The position numbers were made by a program, and so were the translations under genes. Under the pieces are notes generated by a model. It did no database searches and was not told the origin of the DNA. It was given only the letters and a program-made list of their open reading frames with translations. Positions 29,624-38,545 of a DNA stretch of 64,000 bases are shown in pieces. The stretch is from contig FXAI01000008.1 in assembly GCA_900177435.1 (NCBI GenBank), positions 114,689-178,688 of the forward strand, given 5' to 3'. Every line of letters starts with the position of its first letter. The first letter of the stretch is position 1. This DNA comes from Alteromonadaceae bacterium Bs31 (GTDB lineage Bacteria; Pseudomonadota; Gammaproteobacteria; Pseudomonadales; Cellvibrionaceae).

Positions 29624-32509
29624 TTAGAACGTTGCGCGTACGCTTATGCCGTAGCGGGTGTCCTGGCTGTAAACAAAGGCACGGTGGTTGCCGGGCGCGT
29701 TCTGCTCCATGATACCTTTTGTTTTGGCTCCGCCAATATTGTAGGCCTCGAAGTTAACTGATACTTGTTCAGTAATGTCATAGCCCATGGATAAATCCCA
29801 TTGGCCATAATCGTCCGCGTAGACAGGTAATTTCCAAGCGACGCCGTTGTCATTGCCGTTCCATCCATTCGGGCCAACTGACTGAAGAATTTCACTGGTG
29901 TAGTTATAGGCCAGTCGTGCATAGAAGCCATAATTTTCGTACATCAAGGCAAGGTTGTAGGTGTTCTCTGCCAATCCTTCAAGGGGCTGATTTTCAATAA
30001 CCGTGTCGTCTGTATCAATGGCTTCGACGCCAACACTGGTCGGCACATCGGTGGAGCTATCCACGTAGGTGTAGTTGGCGGTAACGCCAAAGCCATCAAA
30101 GGGCGAAGGCAGGTTATCGAAATAGTAAGTGCCGCCCAGTTCAATACCATTAATATCTGCCGTGCCGGTATTCACATACGAATCCCATTTAACGTTGAAA
30201 CCTTCAGCAGAAGTATTAACCGTTTGAGTACGGAAAAAATCAGAAACGTCCTTTTTAAATAGAGCACCATAAAGCATGCCGCCATCTTCGTTGAAGTACC
30301 ATTCCGCCGAAATATCAAACTGGTTGGCAAGCATGGGTTCCAGCGCGGGGTTAGTGCCTTCTGTCGACAAGGTAAAGTTGAACAGGTCGGGGGTGATTTC
30401 GTCTCCTGGGTTGTATTCAGCAGACTCATCGAACTCTCCACCAAGGGTGAGTAATGCCGCTGTTCGCCAGAACTCTGGTTTCCAGATAGCTTGAGATGCA
30501 GAAAACCTCAAGACAACTTCGTCGCTGGCGTTGTATTGCAGGTTTAAGCTTGGCAAGACATTCGAATAGTTATGGTCCAAGCTTATCGCGCGAGGAGGTT
30601 GTTCGTATGCAGTTCCACCATTGGGGGTGGAAATACCGGGTGAGTTAAAACTTCCATTGGCTTTGACTTTGGTTTCTGCGTAACGAACACCAACATTACC
30701 CATCAAGGCCTCAGTAAGCTCGAAATCCATACGCACGTAGGCGGCGTTGGTTTTATCCTCTTGCGTGTTAAAGTTCAAGGGGTGGTTCAGGTTCGCCCCA
30801 CCGTCGGTATCGTTGCCCTCAAAGTTAGGCATACTTACCCATCCCGTTTGGGTTGGTGTGGCGGCTTCCATCGCTGCCGTGGTGCCTTTAAAATCGTTTA
30901 AAGCAGAGCGTTTGAACATCCAGGCTTCAGTGGGTACATTGGCATCGCCACCCTGAAAATCGTCAAACTTAAAGGGTTCCATCAAGGACTCGTCTGCTAT
31001 CACAGGGTAAACACCGTCTTCCCAAGAGCCACGATTCCACGGCTGTACCCGTGCAGACCAGCTAAAGCCTTCTCTATTGTCCGCAGTCTTCTTGGCGTAG
31101 CGCACGCCGGCTTTTACTGAACTTACAATTGAATCTTCAAAATCGTACTGCACATCGACTTTAGCGGCATCAGATTTTGCTTCATTGGCGGCCGGGCGAG
31201 TCATCATCTGGCCGTAAGAGTAGTTGCCCAGGGTTGGAAGGGTGTTATTGGTGTCTTGTATGCTTGGGCCATCGCTGCCATTGAGGTCGTCGACATATAC
31301 CGAAGGCGGGAAAATAACTGTTCCCAGTGTGTCGTCGATACGAGTAGCGGTGGACTCAACCCGCTGATAATCGGCGGTTATTGTCCAAGAGCCCGATGCC
31401 CATTCCCCACCGAAGGAGTAGTCTGAGGTTTCACTCTCGTTGGAGGAAATACGGGAACTGGTGCCAAGTGCTATGCCACTTGGGGACGTTAAAGTACCGC
31501 TTGTAAGGGCGTTGTTGTCGTCAAAGGTCCAGTCGCTTTCAGCGGGAGGCTCTGGAAATGAGCCGGCGTCCAGGAAGAAGGCATTTTCATACCACTCGCG
31601 AGAGGCTTTACTTCGGAACCCGGTGGCATAGAACTCCAGCTCATCTGTCGGTGCCCATTGCAGTGCCAGGTATTGCCCGTCACGATCTCTAAAGTAGTCA
31701 TTTCTACGCCAGTCCGCGCCTTTGCTTACGTAAACTGAATCGCCGTTTACCTCTCGCGGGAAATAAGCGCGATTGTAAAGGTTGTCGGCACGGCTTGAGG
31801 TCTCCGAGGTGGACAAATCTATCAGGAAACCAAAGCGGCCATCGCCAACATCGAAGACGTTGCTATACAGCACCGAACCTTCATAATTCCACTCTTCGAT
31901 ATTTGAGCCATAGTTGGCTTTTACCGTACCCGATATCACTTGTTCATCTTTATCGAAAGGCATACGGGTGCGCAGGTTAACGATGCCGCCAAGCCCGCCT
32001 TCGATCATGTCTGCAGTGGGCGTTTTGTAGACGTCTACACCGGCCATTAATTCTGCCGGAACATCATCAAAGCTCAAACTGCGACCGTCGTTTGCAGAGA
32101 ATATATCTCTGCCATTAAGCTCCGCTCTAACTTGCGGCAAGCCACGCACAGACACACCGGCACCTTCGCCAGCAAAGTGTTCCGGATCATTAGGTTGGTC
32201 AAAGCGGTTGACGGATACGCCAGGCACTCGGGCCAGGGCTTCGGCAATACTTCGGTCCGGCAATTTACCAATATCCTCAGCAACAACGCTATCAACAATA
32301 GAGGATGCGTTGCGCTTAAGGTCCTGAGCAGATTGCAAGCTTGCTCTTAAGCCTCGAACGTATACCTCTTCAATTTCTTGATCTTCGGTATCTTGCGCAT
32401 GTACAGGACCAACTACGCATAGTGCAGCAAGGACTAACAGTGATGCGCTGCTTGTAGTTGGGATGTGAGAAAAAAATGATTTTTTGGTTTTATAGGTTTT
32501 TCGTTTCAC
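29624..32509 (-). CDS. CUT-family TonB-dependent receptor
   Basis: A 961-aa outer-membrane receptor: signal peptide ending VVGPVHA, then QDTEDQEIEEVYVRGLRASL, which matches the start of the carbohydrate-utilisation (Caulobacter/Xanthomonas-type) receptors. The plug domain (about 60-180) has DIGKLPDRSIAEALARVPGV and SVRGLPQVRAELNGRDIF. The barrel ends GISVRATF, with C-terminal Phe. These receptors import oligosaccharides released by secreted hydrolases. It stands alone, with long non-coding flanks. The substrate is not readable, but the enzymes elsewhere in the window suggest plant-wall sugars. Confidence 0.94.
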   Translation of the reverse strand: MKRKTYKTKKSFFSHIPTTSSASLLVLAALCVVGPVHAQDTEDQEIEEVYVRGLRASLQSAQDLKRNASSIVDSVVAEDIGKLPDRSIAEALARVPGVSVNRFDQPNDPEHFAGEGAGVSVRGLPQVRAELNGRDIFSANDGRSLSFDDVPAELMAGVDVYKTPTADMIEGGLGGIVNLRTRMPFDKDEQVISGTVKANYGSNIEEWNYEGSVLYSNVFDVGDGRFGFLIDLSTSETSSRADNLYNRAYFPREVNGDSVYVSKGADWRRNDYFRDRDGQYLALQWAPTDELEFYATGFRSKASREWYENAFFLDAGSFPEPPAESDWTFDDNNALTSGTLTSPSGIALGTSSRISSNESETSDYSFGGEWASGSWTITADYQRVESTATRIDDTLGTVIFPPSVYVDDLNGSDGPSIQDTNNTLPTLGNYSYGQMMTRPAANEAKSDAAKVDVQYDFEDSIVSSVKAGVRYAKKTADNREGFSWSARVQPWNRGSWEDGVYPVIADESLMEPFKFDDFQGGDANVPTEAWMFKRSALNDFKGTTAAMEAATPTQTGWVSMPNFEGNDTDGGANLNHPLNFNTQEDKTNAAYVRMDFELTEALMGNVGVRYAETKVKANGSFNSPGISTPNGGTAYEQPPRAISLDHNYSNVLPSLNLQYNASDEVVLRFSASQAIWKPEFWRTAALLTLGGEFDESAEYNPGDEITPDLFNFTLSTEGTNPALEPMLANQFDISAEWYFNEDGGMLYGALFKKDVSDFFRTQTVNTSAEGFNVKWDSYVNTGTADINGIELGGTYYFDNLPSPFDGFGVTANYTYVDSSTDVPTSVGVEAIDTDDTVIENQPLEGLAENTYNLALMYENYGFYARLAYNYTSEILQSVGPNGWNGNDNGVAWKLPVYADDYGQWDLSMGYDITEQVSVNFEAYNIGGAKTKGIMEQNAPGNHRAFVYSQDTRYGISVRATF

Positions 32510-33039
32510 GGTGGAACCCCTTTTTTATTTTTTTGCCCAAGAAAAAGGCATGTTTTTATTGTGATGCTCTCAATGGTTATCCATAAAAAACACTTATGAA
32601 TTTTTTAAAGTCACGTGAATGAAGTGTGCTGTGCTCATTAATTTTATTTATTTTTGGTGTGAAACCTTCATGACTATTTAGTCACGATATTGCTAGAAAA
32701 AAGATGATTTTTTGTTTTTGTTAATTTGGATCAAGGTGCCTTAGGCAGAAAGAAATTGTTTTGCCAGGCGGTGTAACTTTCCCGTATTAGCATTCAAGCT
32801 CTACGAAATAGCTAAGGCGGATAATACTATTGATTGGCGCGGTTTAGGTGCGTCGTCGTAACTAAAAGTCATTTTGACTATATTTAATTGAAGTAATGAG
32901 GTTTTTTTATATGGAATATAGTTATTTATGATTTTTACCTTACGCTGCTTAATAGCGTGCTTTAATTTTTAGGGCGTTCTACCTCTCATAATGACTTTTA
33001 TAGTTGAGCGCAGCTCCTGCCATTTATTCTTAAAGGTTT
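32510..33039. other. AT-rich divergent promoter region
   Basis: A 530-bp gene-free, AT-rich region between the divergent CUT TonB receptor (-) and the iorA-like gene (+). It must hold promoters for both. No palindrome strong enough to name as an operator, and no RNA gene, was found by eye. Confidence 0.5.
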
Positions 33040-33507
33040 ATGACGATGCTTCGAATTACCGTTAATGGAAAGCTTGTGGAATTAGATGTTGATCCGGAAA
33101 TGCCCCTTCTTTATGCGCTGCGCGAAAACCTCGGTTTAACCGGTACCAAATTCGGCTGCGGCGTTGGTTTGTGTGGAGCCTGTACAGTGCATCTCGATGG
33201 TGAGCCCGTCCGCTCTTGTGCAACGCCTGTTTCGGCTGCCCTTGGTTCAAGCGTAACTACCATTGAGGGCTTGGCCAAGGGCGAAGCCCTCCATCCCCTT
33301 CAAGAGGCCTGGCTGGATAACAAAGTGCCACAATGTGGCTACTGTCAAAGCGGGCAGATAATGAGCGCAGTTGCCTTGCTGGAGGAAAATGCTCAGCCTT
33401 CTGACGAGCAGATCGAAGATTGGATGCAGGGGAATATTTGTCGTTGCGGTACTTACCCTCGAATAAAAAAAGCCATTAAACAAGTTGCTACATCAAAAAA
33501 AGGATAA
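33040..33507 (+). CDS. 2Fe-2S subunit of a xanthine-oxidase-family dehydrogenase (IorA-like)
   Basis: A 155-aa small electron-transfer subunit with two 2Fe-2S clusters. The plant-ferredoxin-type cysteines are in [13 protein letters not shown] and a following Cys (RSCATPV). The second cluster pair is in [10 protein letters not shown] and [12 protein letters not shown]. This pattern and the size match the alpha subunit of isoquinoline 1-oxidoreductase and other molybdenum hydroxylases. It is followed by the catalytic subunit gene with only 4 bp between, so it passes electrons for that enzyme. Two in-frame ATGs (33040 and 33046) are possible starts. Confidence 0.92.
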   Translation: MTMLRITVNGKLVELDVDPEMPLLYALRENLGLTGTKFGCGVGLCGACTVHLDGEPVRSCATPVSAALGSSVTTIEGLAKGEALHPLQEAWLDNKVPQCGYCQSGQIMSAVALLEENAQPSDEQIEDWMQGNICRCGTYPRIKKAIKQVATSKKG

Positions 33508-33511
33508 GGCT

Positions 33512-35770
33512 ATGCTTGCATTTGAGCATCTCGACCGAAGAGCGTTTCTTAAGAAGACCGGTTTAGTGGGCGGTGTATTTATATTAGGTTTTGGTGAAGC
33601 GACATTTACAGGCGCGAGCCCGGGGTTAAAATCCGGGGAATCTGGCCAGCTTGGTGTTTTTGTAAGCATCGATAGCCAGGGTCAAGTCACTATAGCCAGC
33701 CATCGTGCGGAAATGGGGCAGGGTATTATGACCAGCACGCCGCAAATAATTGCAGATGAAATGGAAGCCGATTGGCAGCGCGTAGAGGTTGTGCTTGCCC
33801 CTGGTCACCCTCGATACGGCAATCAGAGTACAGGGGGCTCTGCATCCATTCGGCGTTATTTTACCTATATCCGACAAATGGGCGCGGTAGCCAGGCAGAT
33901 GCTGGAACAGGCAGCGGCTAATCATTGGAAAATAAAACTAGAGGATGTACAGGCCGTTAAGCATGCTATAAAAAATAAAAAAACCGGGGCCATGCTCGGT
34001 TTTGGTGAATTGGCCTCGGCGGCAGCCACCTTGGAAGTCCCCAGCGTGGAAAACCTGCGTTTAAAAACAGAAGATGAATATTCACTTATTGGCAAAGACG
34101 TAAAGCTGATGTGGCAGGAGCAAATTGTTCGTGGTGAAACTGTCTATGCGCAAGACATTAATGTACCGGGCATGCTTATCGCCTGCATTGCCCGCCCCCC
34201 GGTGGTGGGTGGTCGTGTAAAATCTTTCGATGCAAGCGAGGCAAAAAAAATAAAAGGCGTGGTCGATGTGCTTCGCATGAAAGATCGCCCGCTACCTGCA
34301 GATGTTAATCCGGTCTCGGGCGTTGCGGTATTGGCCAATACCAGCTGGGCCGCTCTGCAAGGTAAAAAGAAACTAAAAATAGAATGGGAGCTTGGGGAGA
34401 ACGCCAGGCATAATTCTGAAAGTTACAAGCAGGAGCTTATCGATAAAGTGAATGCGCCGGGGATTGTCGCTCGACAAGAGGGCGATGTCCATTCACACAG
34501 TTTTGACCCTGAAAATACCGTAGAGGCCACCTACACCCTTCCGTATCAACATCATATGCCAATGGAGACGCCAGCAGCGACGGCCTATTTTGAAGGCGAC
34601 AAATGCATTGTTTGGACTGGAACGCAAACGCCGCAATGGGGGCAGAGAAAAGTGTGCCAGGAACTGGGGCTGGATGAGAAAAAAGATTTAGATAAGGTAG
34701 AGTTTAATCAGGTGCTTATGGGTGGTGCCTTTGGTCGCAAAGGTAAAAATGATTACACCCTTGAAGCGGTAGAGTTAGCGAAGGCAACGGGCAAGCCGGT
34801 AAAAGTTATTTGGAGCCGCGAAGATGATGTGCAGCATGGATTTTACCATTCTATTGCGGCCAATTATTTTAAGGCAGAGTTAAATAAAGACAATAATTCG
34901 GACTTTTGGCTTCAGCGAGTAGTGCACCCTCCCATAGGCTGGACCTTCGATACCAGTAAAGACCGGCCCAGTAGAGGTAACCTGTCTCAGGGTTTTGCCG
35001 ATATTCCCTTCGATATAGAAAACCTTTCCTGTGAAACGCAAACCTTAACAACGCATGTGCGTATTGGCTGGTTTAGAGCTGTTCAAAATGTTCACAATGC
35101 CTATGCCTTAGGTTGTTTTGTTGATGAGCTCGCTGTAAAGGCGGGGATTCCGACGCGAGAAATGTGGCTAAATTTGTTGGGTAGTGATCGCCACATAGAC
35201 CTCACCAAGGAGGGTTTTGAAGGCTGGAGAAATTACGGGCAGGAAGATCCTCGACATGCCTTGGATACGGCGCGAATGAAACATGTGATAAACAGCGTGG
35301 TGGAAAAGTCTGGAGCAGAAGATAAGGTGGATAAAAACGAAGGCTGGGGTATTGCCTTCGCCACCAGTTTTAATTCCTACGTGGCTGCGGCGACAAAGGT
35401 GCGCGTTAGCGACAATCTGGTTAAAGTTCTGGAAATACATACGGCCATTGATTGTGGCCTGGTCATAACGCCGGATCGCGTGAAAGCGCAAATGGAAGGT
35501 GCAATGATTATGGGCCTGGGGCTTGCCTCCAGTGAGATTACCATTGCCGATGGCGCTATTGAGCAAAGCAATTTTCATGATTACCCAGTGCTGCGCTACC
35601 AGCACTGCCCGGAACTCTTTGTGAATATCCTGCCCTCTGATAAGCCGCCTGGTGGTGTCGGTGAACCCGGAATGCCTCCGGTTTTACCCAGCGTCGTAAA
35701 TGCCATCTACCATGCCAGCGGTGTTCGGCTGAGGCATATGCCGGTAACTAAGACCCATACTTTTATATAA
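33512..35770 (+). CDS. Molybdopterin-binding subunit of an IorB-like dehydrogenase
   Basis: A 752-aa catalytic subunit of the xanthine oxidase/isoquinoline 1-oxidoreductase beta family. The N-terminus has a Tat signal (DRRAFLKKTG then a hydrophobic stretch), so the enzyme is exported to the periplasm already folded with its cofactor. Cofactor-domain signatures include MGQGIMTSTPQIIADEM, MGGAFGRKGKNDY and, near the C-terminus, GGVGEPGMPPVLPSVVNAI with the expected catalytic Glu. It probably oxidises an aldehyde or N-heterocycle; the substrate is unknown. Molybdopterin-dinucleotide chaperone genes are not adjacent. ATG at 33512 is preceded by AGGATAAGG. Confidence 0.92.
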   Translation: MLAFEHLDRRAFLKKTGLVGGVFILGFGEATFTGASPGLKSGESGQLGVFVSIDSQGQVTIASHRAEMGQGIMTSTPQIIADEMEADWQRVEVVLAPGHPRYGNQSTGGSASIRRYFTYIRQMGAVARQMLEQAAANHWKIKLEDVQAVKHAIKNKKTGAMLGFGELASAAATLEVPSVENLRLKTEDEYSLIGKDVKLMWQEQIVRGETVYAQDINVPGMLIACIARPPVVGGRVKSFDASEAKKIKGVVDVLRMKDRPLPADVNPVSGVAVLANTSWAALQGKKKLKIEWELGENARHNSESYKQELIDKVNAPGIVARQEGDVHSHSFDPENTVEATYTLPYQHHMPMETPAATAYFEGDKCIVWTGTQTPQWGQRKVCQELGLDEKKDLDKVEFNQVLMGGAFGRKGKNDYTLEAVELAKATGKPVKVIWSREDDVQHGFYHSIAANYFKAELNKDNNSDFWLQRVVHPPIGWTFDTSKDRPSRGNLSQGFADIPFDIENLSCETQTLTTHVRIGWFRAVQNVHNAYALGCFVDELAVKAGIPTREMWLNLLGSDRHIDLTKEGFEGWRNYGQEDPRHALDTARMKHVINSVVEKSGAEDKVDKNEGWGIAFATSFNSYVAAATKVRVSDNLVKVLEIHTAIDCGLVITPDRVKAQMEGAMIMGLGLASSEITIADGAIEQSNFHDYPVLRYQHCPELFVNILPSDKPPGGVGEPGMPPVLPSVVNAIYHASGVRLRHMPVTKTHTFI

Positions 35771-36093
35771 GGCTTTACACGCTGGAGCGGGGTAGTTATT
35801 GATTATATTCTTGTGCTCTGGATCGAGTAACAGCAGAGCCCGCATTGATTGTTCAATGCGGGCTTTTTTTGTTTTTAGCCTTAAGCCAAAAAAAAATTAC
35901 TGCTCTACAATAGCGTGCATTCTCTAAGGTGTGGCTGAGATAGCAGGCATTGGCATGGTCTGTCGCTGAAAACCGGTTTTCTCACTTATTTTTGTGGGTG
36001 TTTGTAAATGGTTTTTTACCAGAAGTATTTCTCTTTCTGGGTTAACATGTGCACTAGCCCAAGCGATAAAACAATAGTGTGAGGTAGGTCTTA
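35771..36093. other. Intergenic region after the iorB-like gene
   Basis: A 323-bp gene-free stretch holding a strong terminator (35837-35870) and, towards its end, the promoter of the zinc-ribbon protein gene. Nothing else was recognised. Confidence 0.6.
35837..35870 (+). terminator. Intrinsic terminator of the iorAB-like operon
   Basis: AGCCCGCATTGA (35837-35848), loop TTGT and TCAATGCGGGCT (35853-35864) form a perfect 12-bp stem followed by a run of seven T (35864-35870), 67 bp past the stop codon. Confidence 0.95.
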
Positions 36094-37191
36094 ATGCGCG
36101 TCTTTCTGTGTGATCACTGCAAGCAGTTGGTTTTTTTTGAAAACACGCTGTGTAACAGCTGCAATCGTTGCTTGGGTTTTGATCCCGCTGAAATGCAAAT
36201 ACGCAGCTTTGAGAAAAAAGAGGGGGATGTTTTACTTACCCGCGTTAGCGATGGAAAGGCTTATCGCTATTGTGACAATAAAAAGCACTCTGCGTGTAAT
36301 TGGGTTGTAGAAGCACAGAGCCCGTCGGCTTTTTGCAGTGCCTGTCAATACAACAATAACATCCCCCGGATTAGTGATAGAAATTTATCCTTGTGGCGAA
36401 AGCTCGAGGTAGCCAAAAAACGTTTGGTGTACTCCATGTATCGCTGGAACCTGCATGTTCCCTCGAAACAGGCTAATCCGGAAACTGGGCTGGAATTTGA
36501 TTTTCTGGAGGAGCTGGAGGATCAAAAGGTATTTACTGGCCATGCAGAGGGAACCATTACCATTAATATTGAAGAAGCTGACGACGCTGTGCGTGCTAAA
36601 AATAGACAGTTGCTCAACGAGCCCTATCGGACGCTTTTAGGGCATTTCCGGCACGAAGTAGGGCACTATTTTTGGGATCTGTTTTTCTGCCAGGAAAACG
36701 AGCGGGAAGCATTTAGAGCTGTTTTTGGCGATGAGCGGGTGGACTATCAGGAGTCCTTGAAAAAACATTACGAGAATAAAAATGATTCAGCTGATTGGAA
36801 ACAGCATTATGTTACCGATTATGCTGCGTCTCACCCTTGGGAGGATTGGGCGGAAACCTGGGCCCACTATATACATATTGTGGATACTCTGGAAACAGCC
36901 TACGCAACGTCGGAAACGTATTTGAAAAGGTTAAATGCGGGTATGGATTTTTTACCCTTTAATCCTTATAGCGAAATGGATTTCGATAAGATCATAAAAA
37001 ACTGGTTTCCCTTAACGTATTCGGTGAACAGTATTAACCGCAGTATGGGTATTTCCGACCTGTACCCTTTCGCTTTGACCGATGGCGTTATAGAGAAAAT
37101 ACGTTTTATTCACGACCTGTTGGAAAGGGTTGAAGCCAAGGGTTTTACATTGCCTCAGACCCTGAATCGCAGCCTCGAAGAAAAACAGTAG
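36094..37191 (+). CDS. Zinc-ribbon putative metallopeptidase
   Basis: A 365-aa cytoplasmic protein. The N-terminus has CDHCKQ and CNSCNRC cysteine pairs, then further pairs (YCDNKKHSACNW, FCSACQ), forming a zinc-ribbon type domain of ~90 residues. The second domain holds HEVGHYFWD (an HExxH zinc site, near 189) and PWEDWAETWAHYIHI, whose Glu/His residues could complete it. This matches the family named putative zinc-binding metallopeptidase (zinc ribbon plus Mx-type peptidase). Biological role unknown. It is monocistronic, with no signal peptide. Confidence 0.85.
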   Translation: MRVFLCDHCKQLVFFENTLCNSCNRCLGFDPAEMQIRSFEKKEGDVLLTRVSDGKAYRYCDNKKHSACNWVVEAQSPSAFCSACQYNNNIPRISDRNLSLWRKLEVAKKRLVYSMYRWNLHVPSKQANPETGLEFDFLEELEDQKVFTGHAEGTITINIEEADDAVRAKNRQLLNEPYRTLLGHFRHEVGHYFWDLFFCQENEREAFRAVFGDERVDYQESLKKHYENKNDSADWKQHYVTDYAASHPWEDWAETWAHYIHIVDTLETAYATSETYLKRLNAGMDFLPFNPYSEMDFDKIIKNWFPLTYSVNSINRSMGISDLYPFALTDGVIEKIRFIHDLLERVEAKGFTLPQTLNRSLEEKQ

Positions 37192-37237
37192 TATACCTGC
37201 AGTAGTGCACGGGTCGTGTCGCTGCTGACTTTATTGC

Positions 37238-37633
37238 TCAGTATTTTTTAAGCCGAGCCTTATTGATCGGTTCAATATTCGAAAAATCTTCTCCAAATCG
37301 ACTAACGATTACCGGCAGAAGTTCAATCAATGCAGTACTGACAACGCTAGGAAACACCTGAAGGGACTTTGAGAACTTATGGAGTCTGTCTGCGCCGACC
37401 AGGGAATAAATTTCATCCTCGCTTAGCACGTCAAACATCAATTTATTACACCACGCTCGGTATTTCTTCTCCAGTAGCGCGTCATTCAAGAACTTTCGGT
37501 TTAGCTTGTGGGTGAAGTCACTTTTGCTGCTAGCATCAAAAAGCGCACAAATCTCGCGTTTTAGAAGCTCGTCGTTTACCTCTAGCTTTAACCTGATGGC
37601 TAAAAAAGTGGTGCAAATATCCAATGCTGTCAT
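37238..37633 (-). CDS. YidB-like (DUF937-like) small protein
   Basis: A 131-aa protein, helical, no signal peptide. The segment DEIYSLVGADRLHKFSKSLQVFPSVVSTALIELLPVIVSRFG matches the pattern of YidB/DUF937 proteins (a GADxLxxLAxxLGvs repeat followed by LPxvvdxlxP); the N-terminal half is not recognised. ATG at 37633 is preceded by AGGGAGGA seven bases away, better than the frame's earlier start 54 bp upstream. It is 66 bp downstream of the mscS-like gene, with a strong hairpin in between. Function unknown. Confidence 0.65.
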   Translation of the reverse strand: MTALDICTTFLAIRLKLEVNDELLKREICALFDASSKSDFTHKLNRKFLNDALLEKKYRAWCNKLMFDVLSEDEIYSLVGADRLHKFSKSLQVFPSVVSTALIELLPVIVSRFGEDFSNIEPINKARLKKY

Positions 37634-37667
37634 GGTGTCCTCCCTGATGTATATCATCAGCAAATGT

Positions 37668-37689
37668 CCGTGGGCCTTGCGGCCCACGG
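37668..37689 (-). terminator. Hairpin between the mscS-like and yidB-like genes
   Basis: CCGTGGGCC (37668-37676) and GGCCCACGG (37681-37689) form a perfect 9-bp GC-rich stem with a four-base loop, 10 bp after the end of the mscS-like gene. The T tract on the minus strand is weak (ACATTT), so it may be an attenuator or partial terminator. Confidence 0.5.
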
Positions 37690-37699
37690 CGTTAATCGA

Positions 37700-38521
37700 T
37701 TAACTTTGTTTAGTAAGGTGTACGTCCATTTGTGGGAATGGAATCTCGATATCTGCGGCATCGAAACGACGTTTAATTTGCTCGTTGAGATCAAAAAACA
37801 CCGGCCAGTAGTCTTCTGTTTTTACCCACACGCGGTAAGCAAAATTGACGGAAGAGTCCGCTAGTTCTGCGACTGCAACAGTTACACCCAGTTCGACCAT
37901 AATCCTTTTGTCTGCGGCTGTGATTGCTTGCAGTTCATTGCGAACCTTGTCGAGGTTTGCGTTGTAGCTGACGCCTACGGTGATATCTACCCGACGCTGC
38001 TGCTCAGTGGAATAATTGGTGATATTGCCACCCATTACCGAGGAGTTGGAAACGATAATGGTTTTGTTGTCGGGTGTTTTAAGTACCGTGGAGAAAATGG
38101 ATATGTCGGCTACCACACCGGCTGTTCCCCCTGCCTCTACGAAATCGCCCAGCTTAAATGGCCGAAATAATATAAGCAGAACGCCCGAGGCAAAGTTGGC
38201 CAGCGAGCCCTGCAGGGCGAAACCGACCGCTAAGCCCGCAGCACCAATGATGGCGACGAAGGACGCTGTTTGAATACCAAGCTGGCCGAGCGCGGCAATA
38301 ACTACCATGGTAAACAGCACATAGTAGCTCAGGTTTTTGGTGAAATTGGCGACTGTTTTATCTACGCCCTTGGCGGTTAATGCTTTGAATAGCAGATTGG
38401 CTAGTGATTTTGCTATCCACTTTCCGATAAAGAATACCGCCAGGGCCAGGAGTATCTTGAGCCCATAGGTCGTTATAATTTCAGGCAGGCGAGCCAGCAG
38501 TTGTTCAATGTTGTCTTGCAT
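37700..38521 (-). CDS. mscS: Small-conductance mechanosensitive channel, MscS family
   Basis: A 273-aa inner-membrane channel. It has three membrane helices, with the pore helix TM3 rich in Gly/Ala (FVAIIGAAGLAVGFALQGSLANFASGVLLILFRPF), which is the MscS signature, then the cytoplasmic beta domain (GDFVEAGGTAGVVADISIFSTVL and IIVSNSSVMGGNITNYS). Length is close to E. coli MscS (286). It releases osmolytes on hypo-osmotic shock, fitting a marine lifestyle. Same strand as the OmpA-like gene, 24 bp downstream of it. Confidence 0.95.
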   Translation of the reverse strand: MQDNIEQLLARLPEIITTYGLKILLALAVFFIGKWIAKSLANLLFKALTAKGVDKTVANFTKNLSYYVLFTMVVIAALGQLGIQTASFVAIIGAAGLAVGFALQGSLANFASGVLLILFRPFKLGDFVEAGGTAGVVADISIFSTVLKTPDNKTIIVSNSSVMGGNITNYSTEQQRRVDITVGVSYNANLDKVRNELQAITAADKRIMVELGVTVAVAELADSSVNFAYRVWVKTEDYWPVFFDLNEQIKRRFDAADIEIPFPQMDVHLTKQS

Positions 38522-38545
38522 AGTATGTCTCCTTAAGCAATCGCG

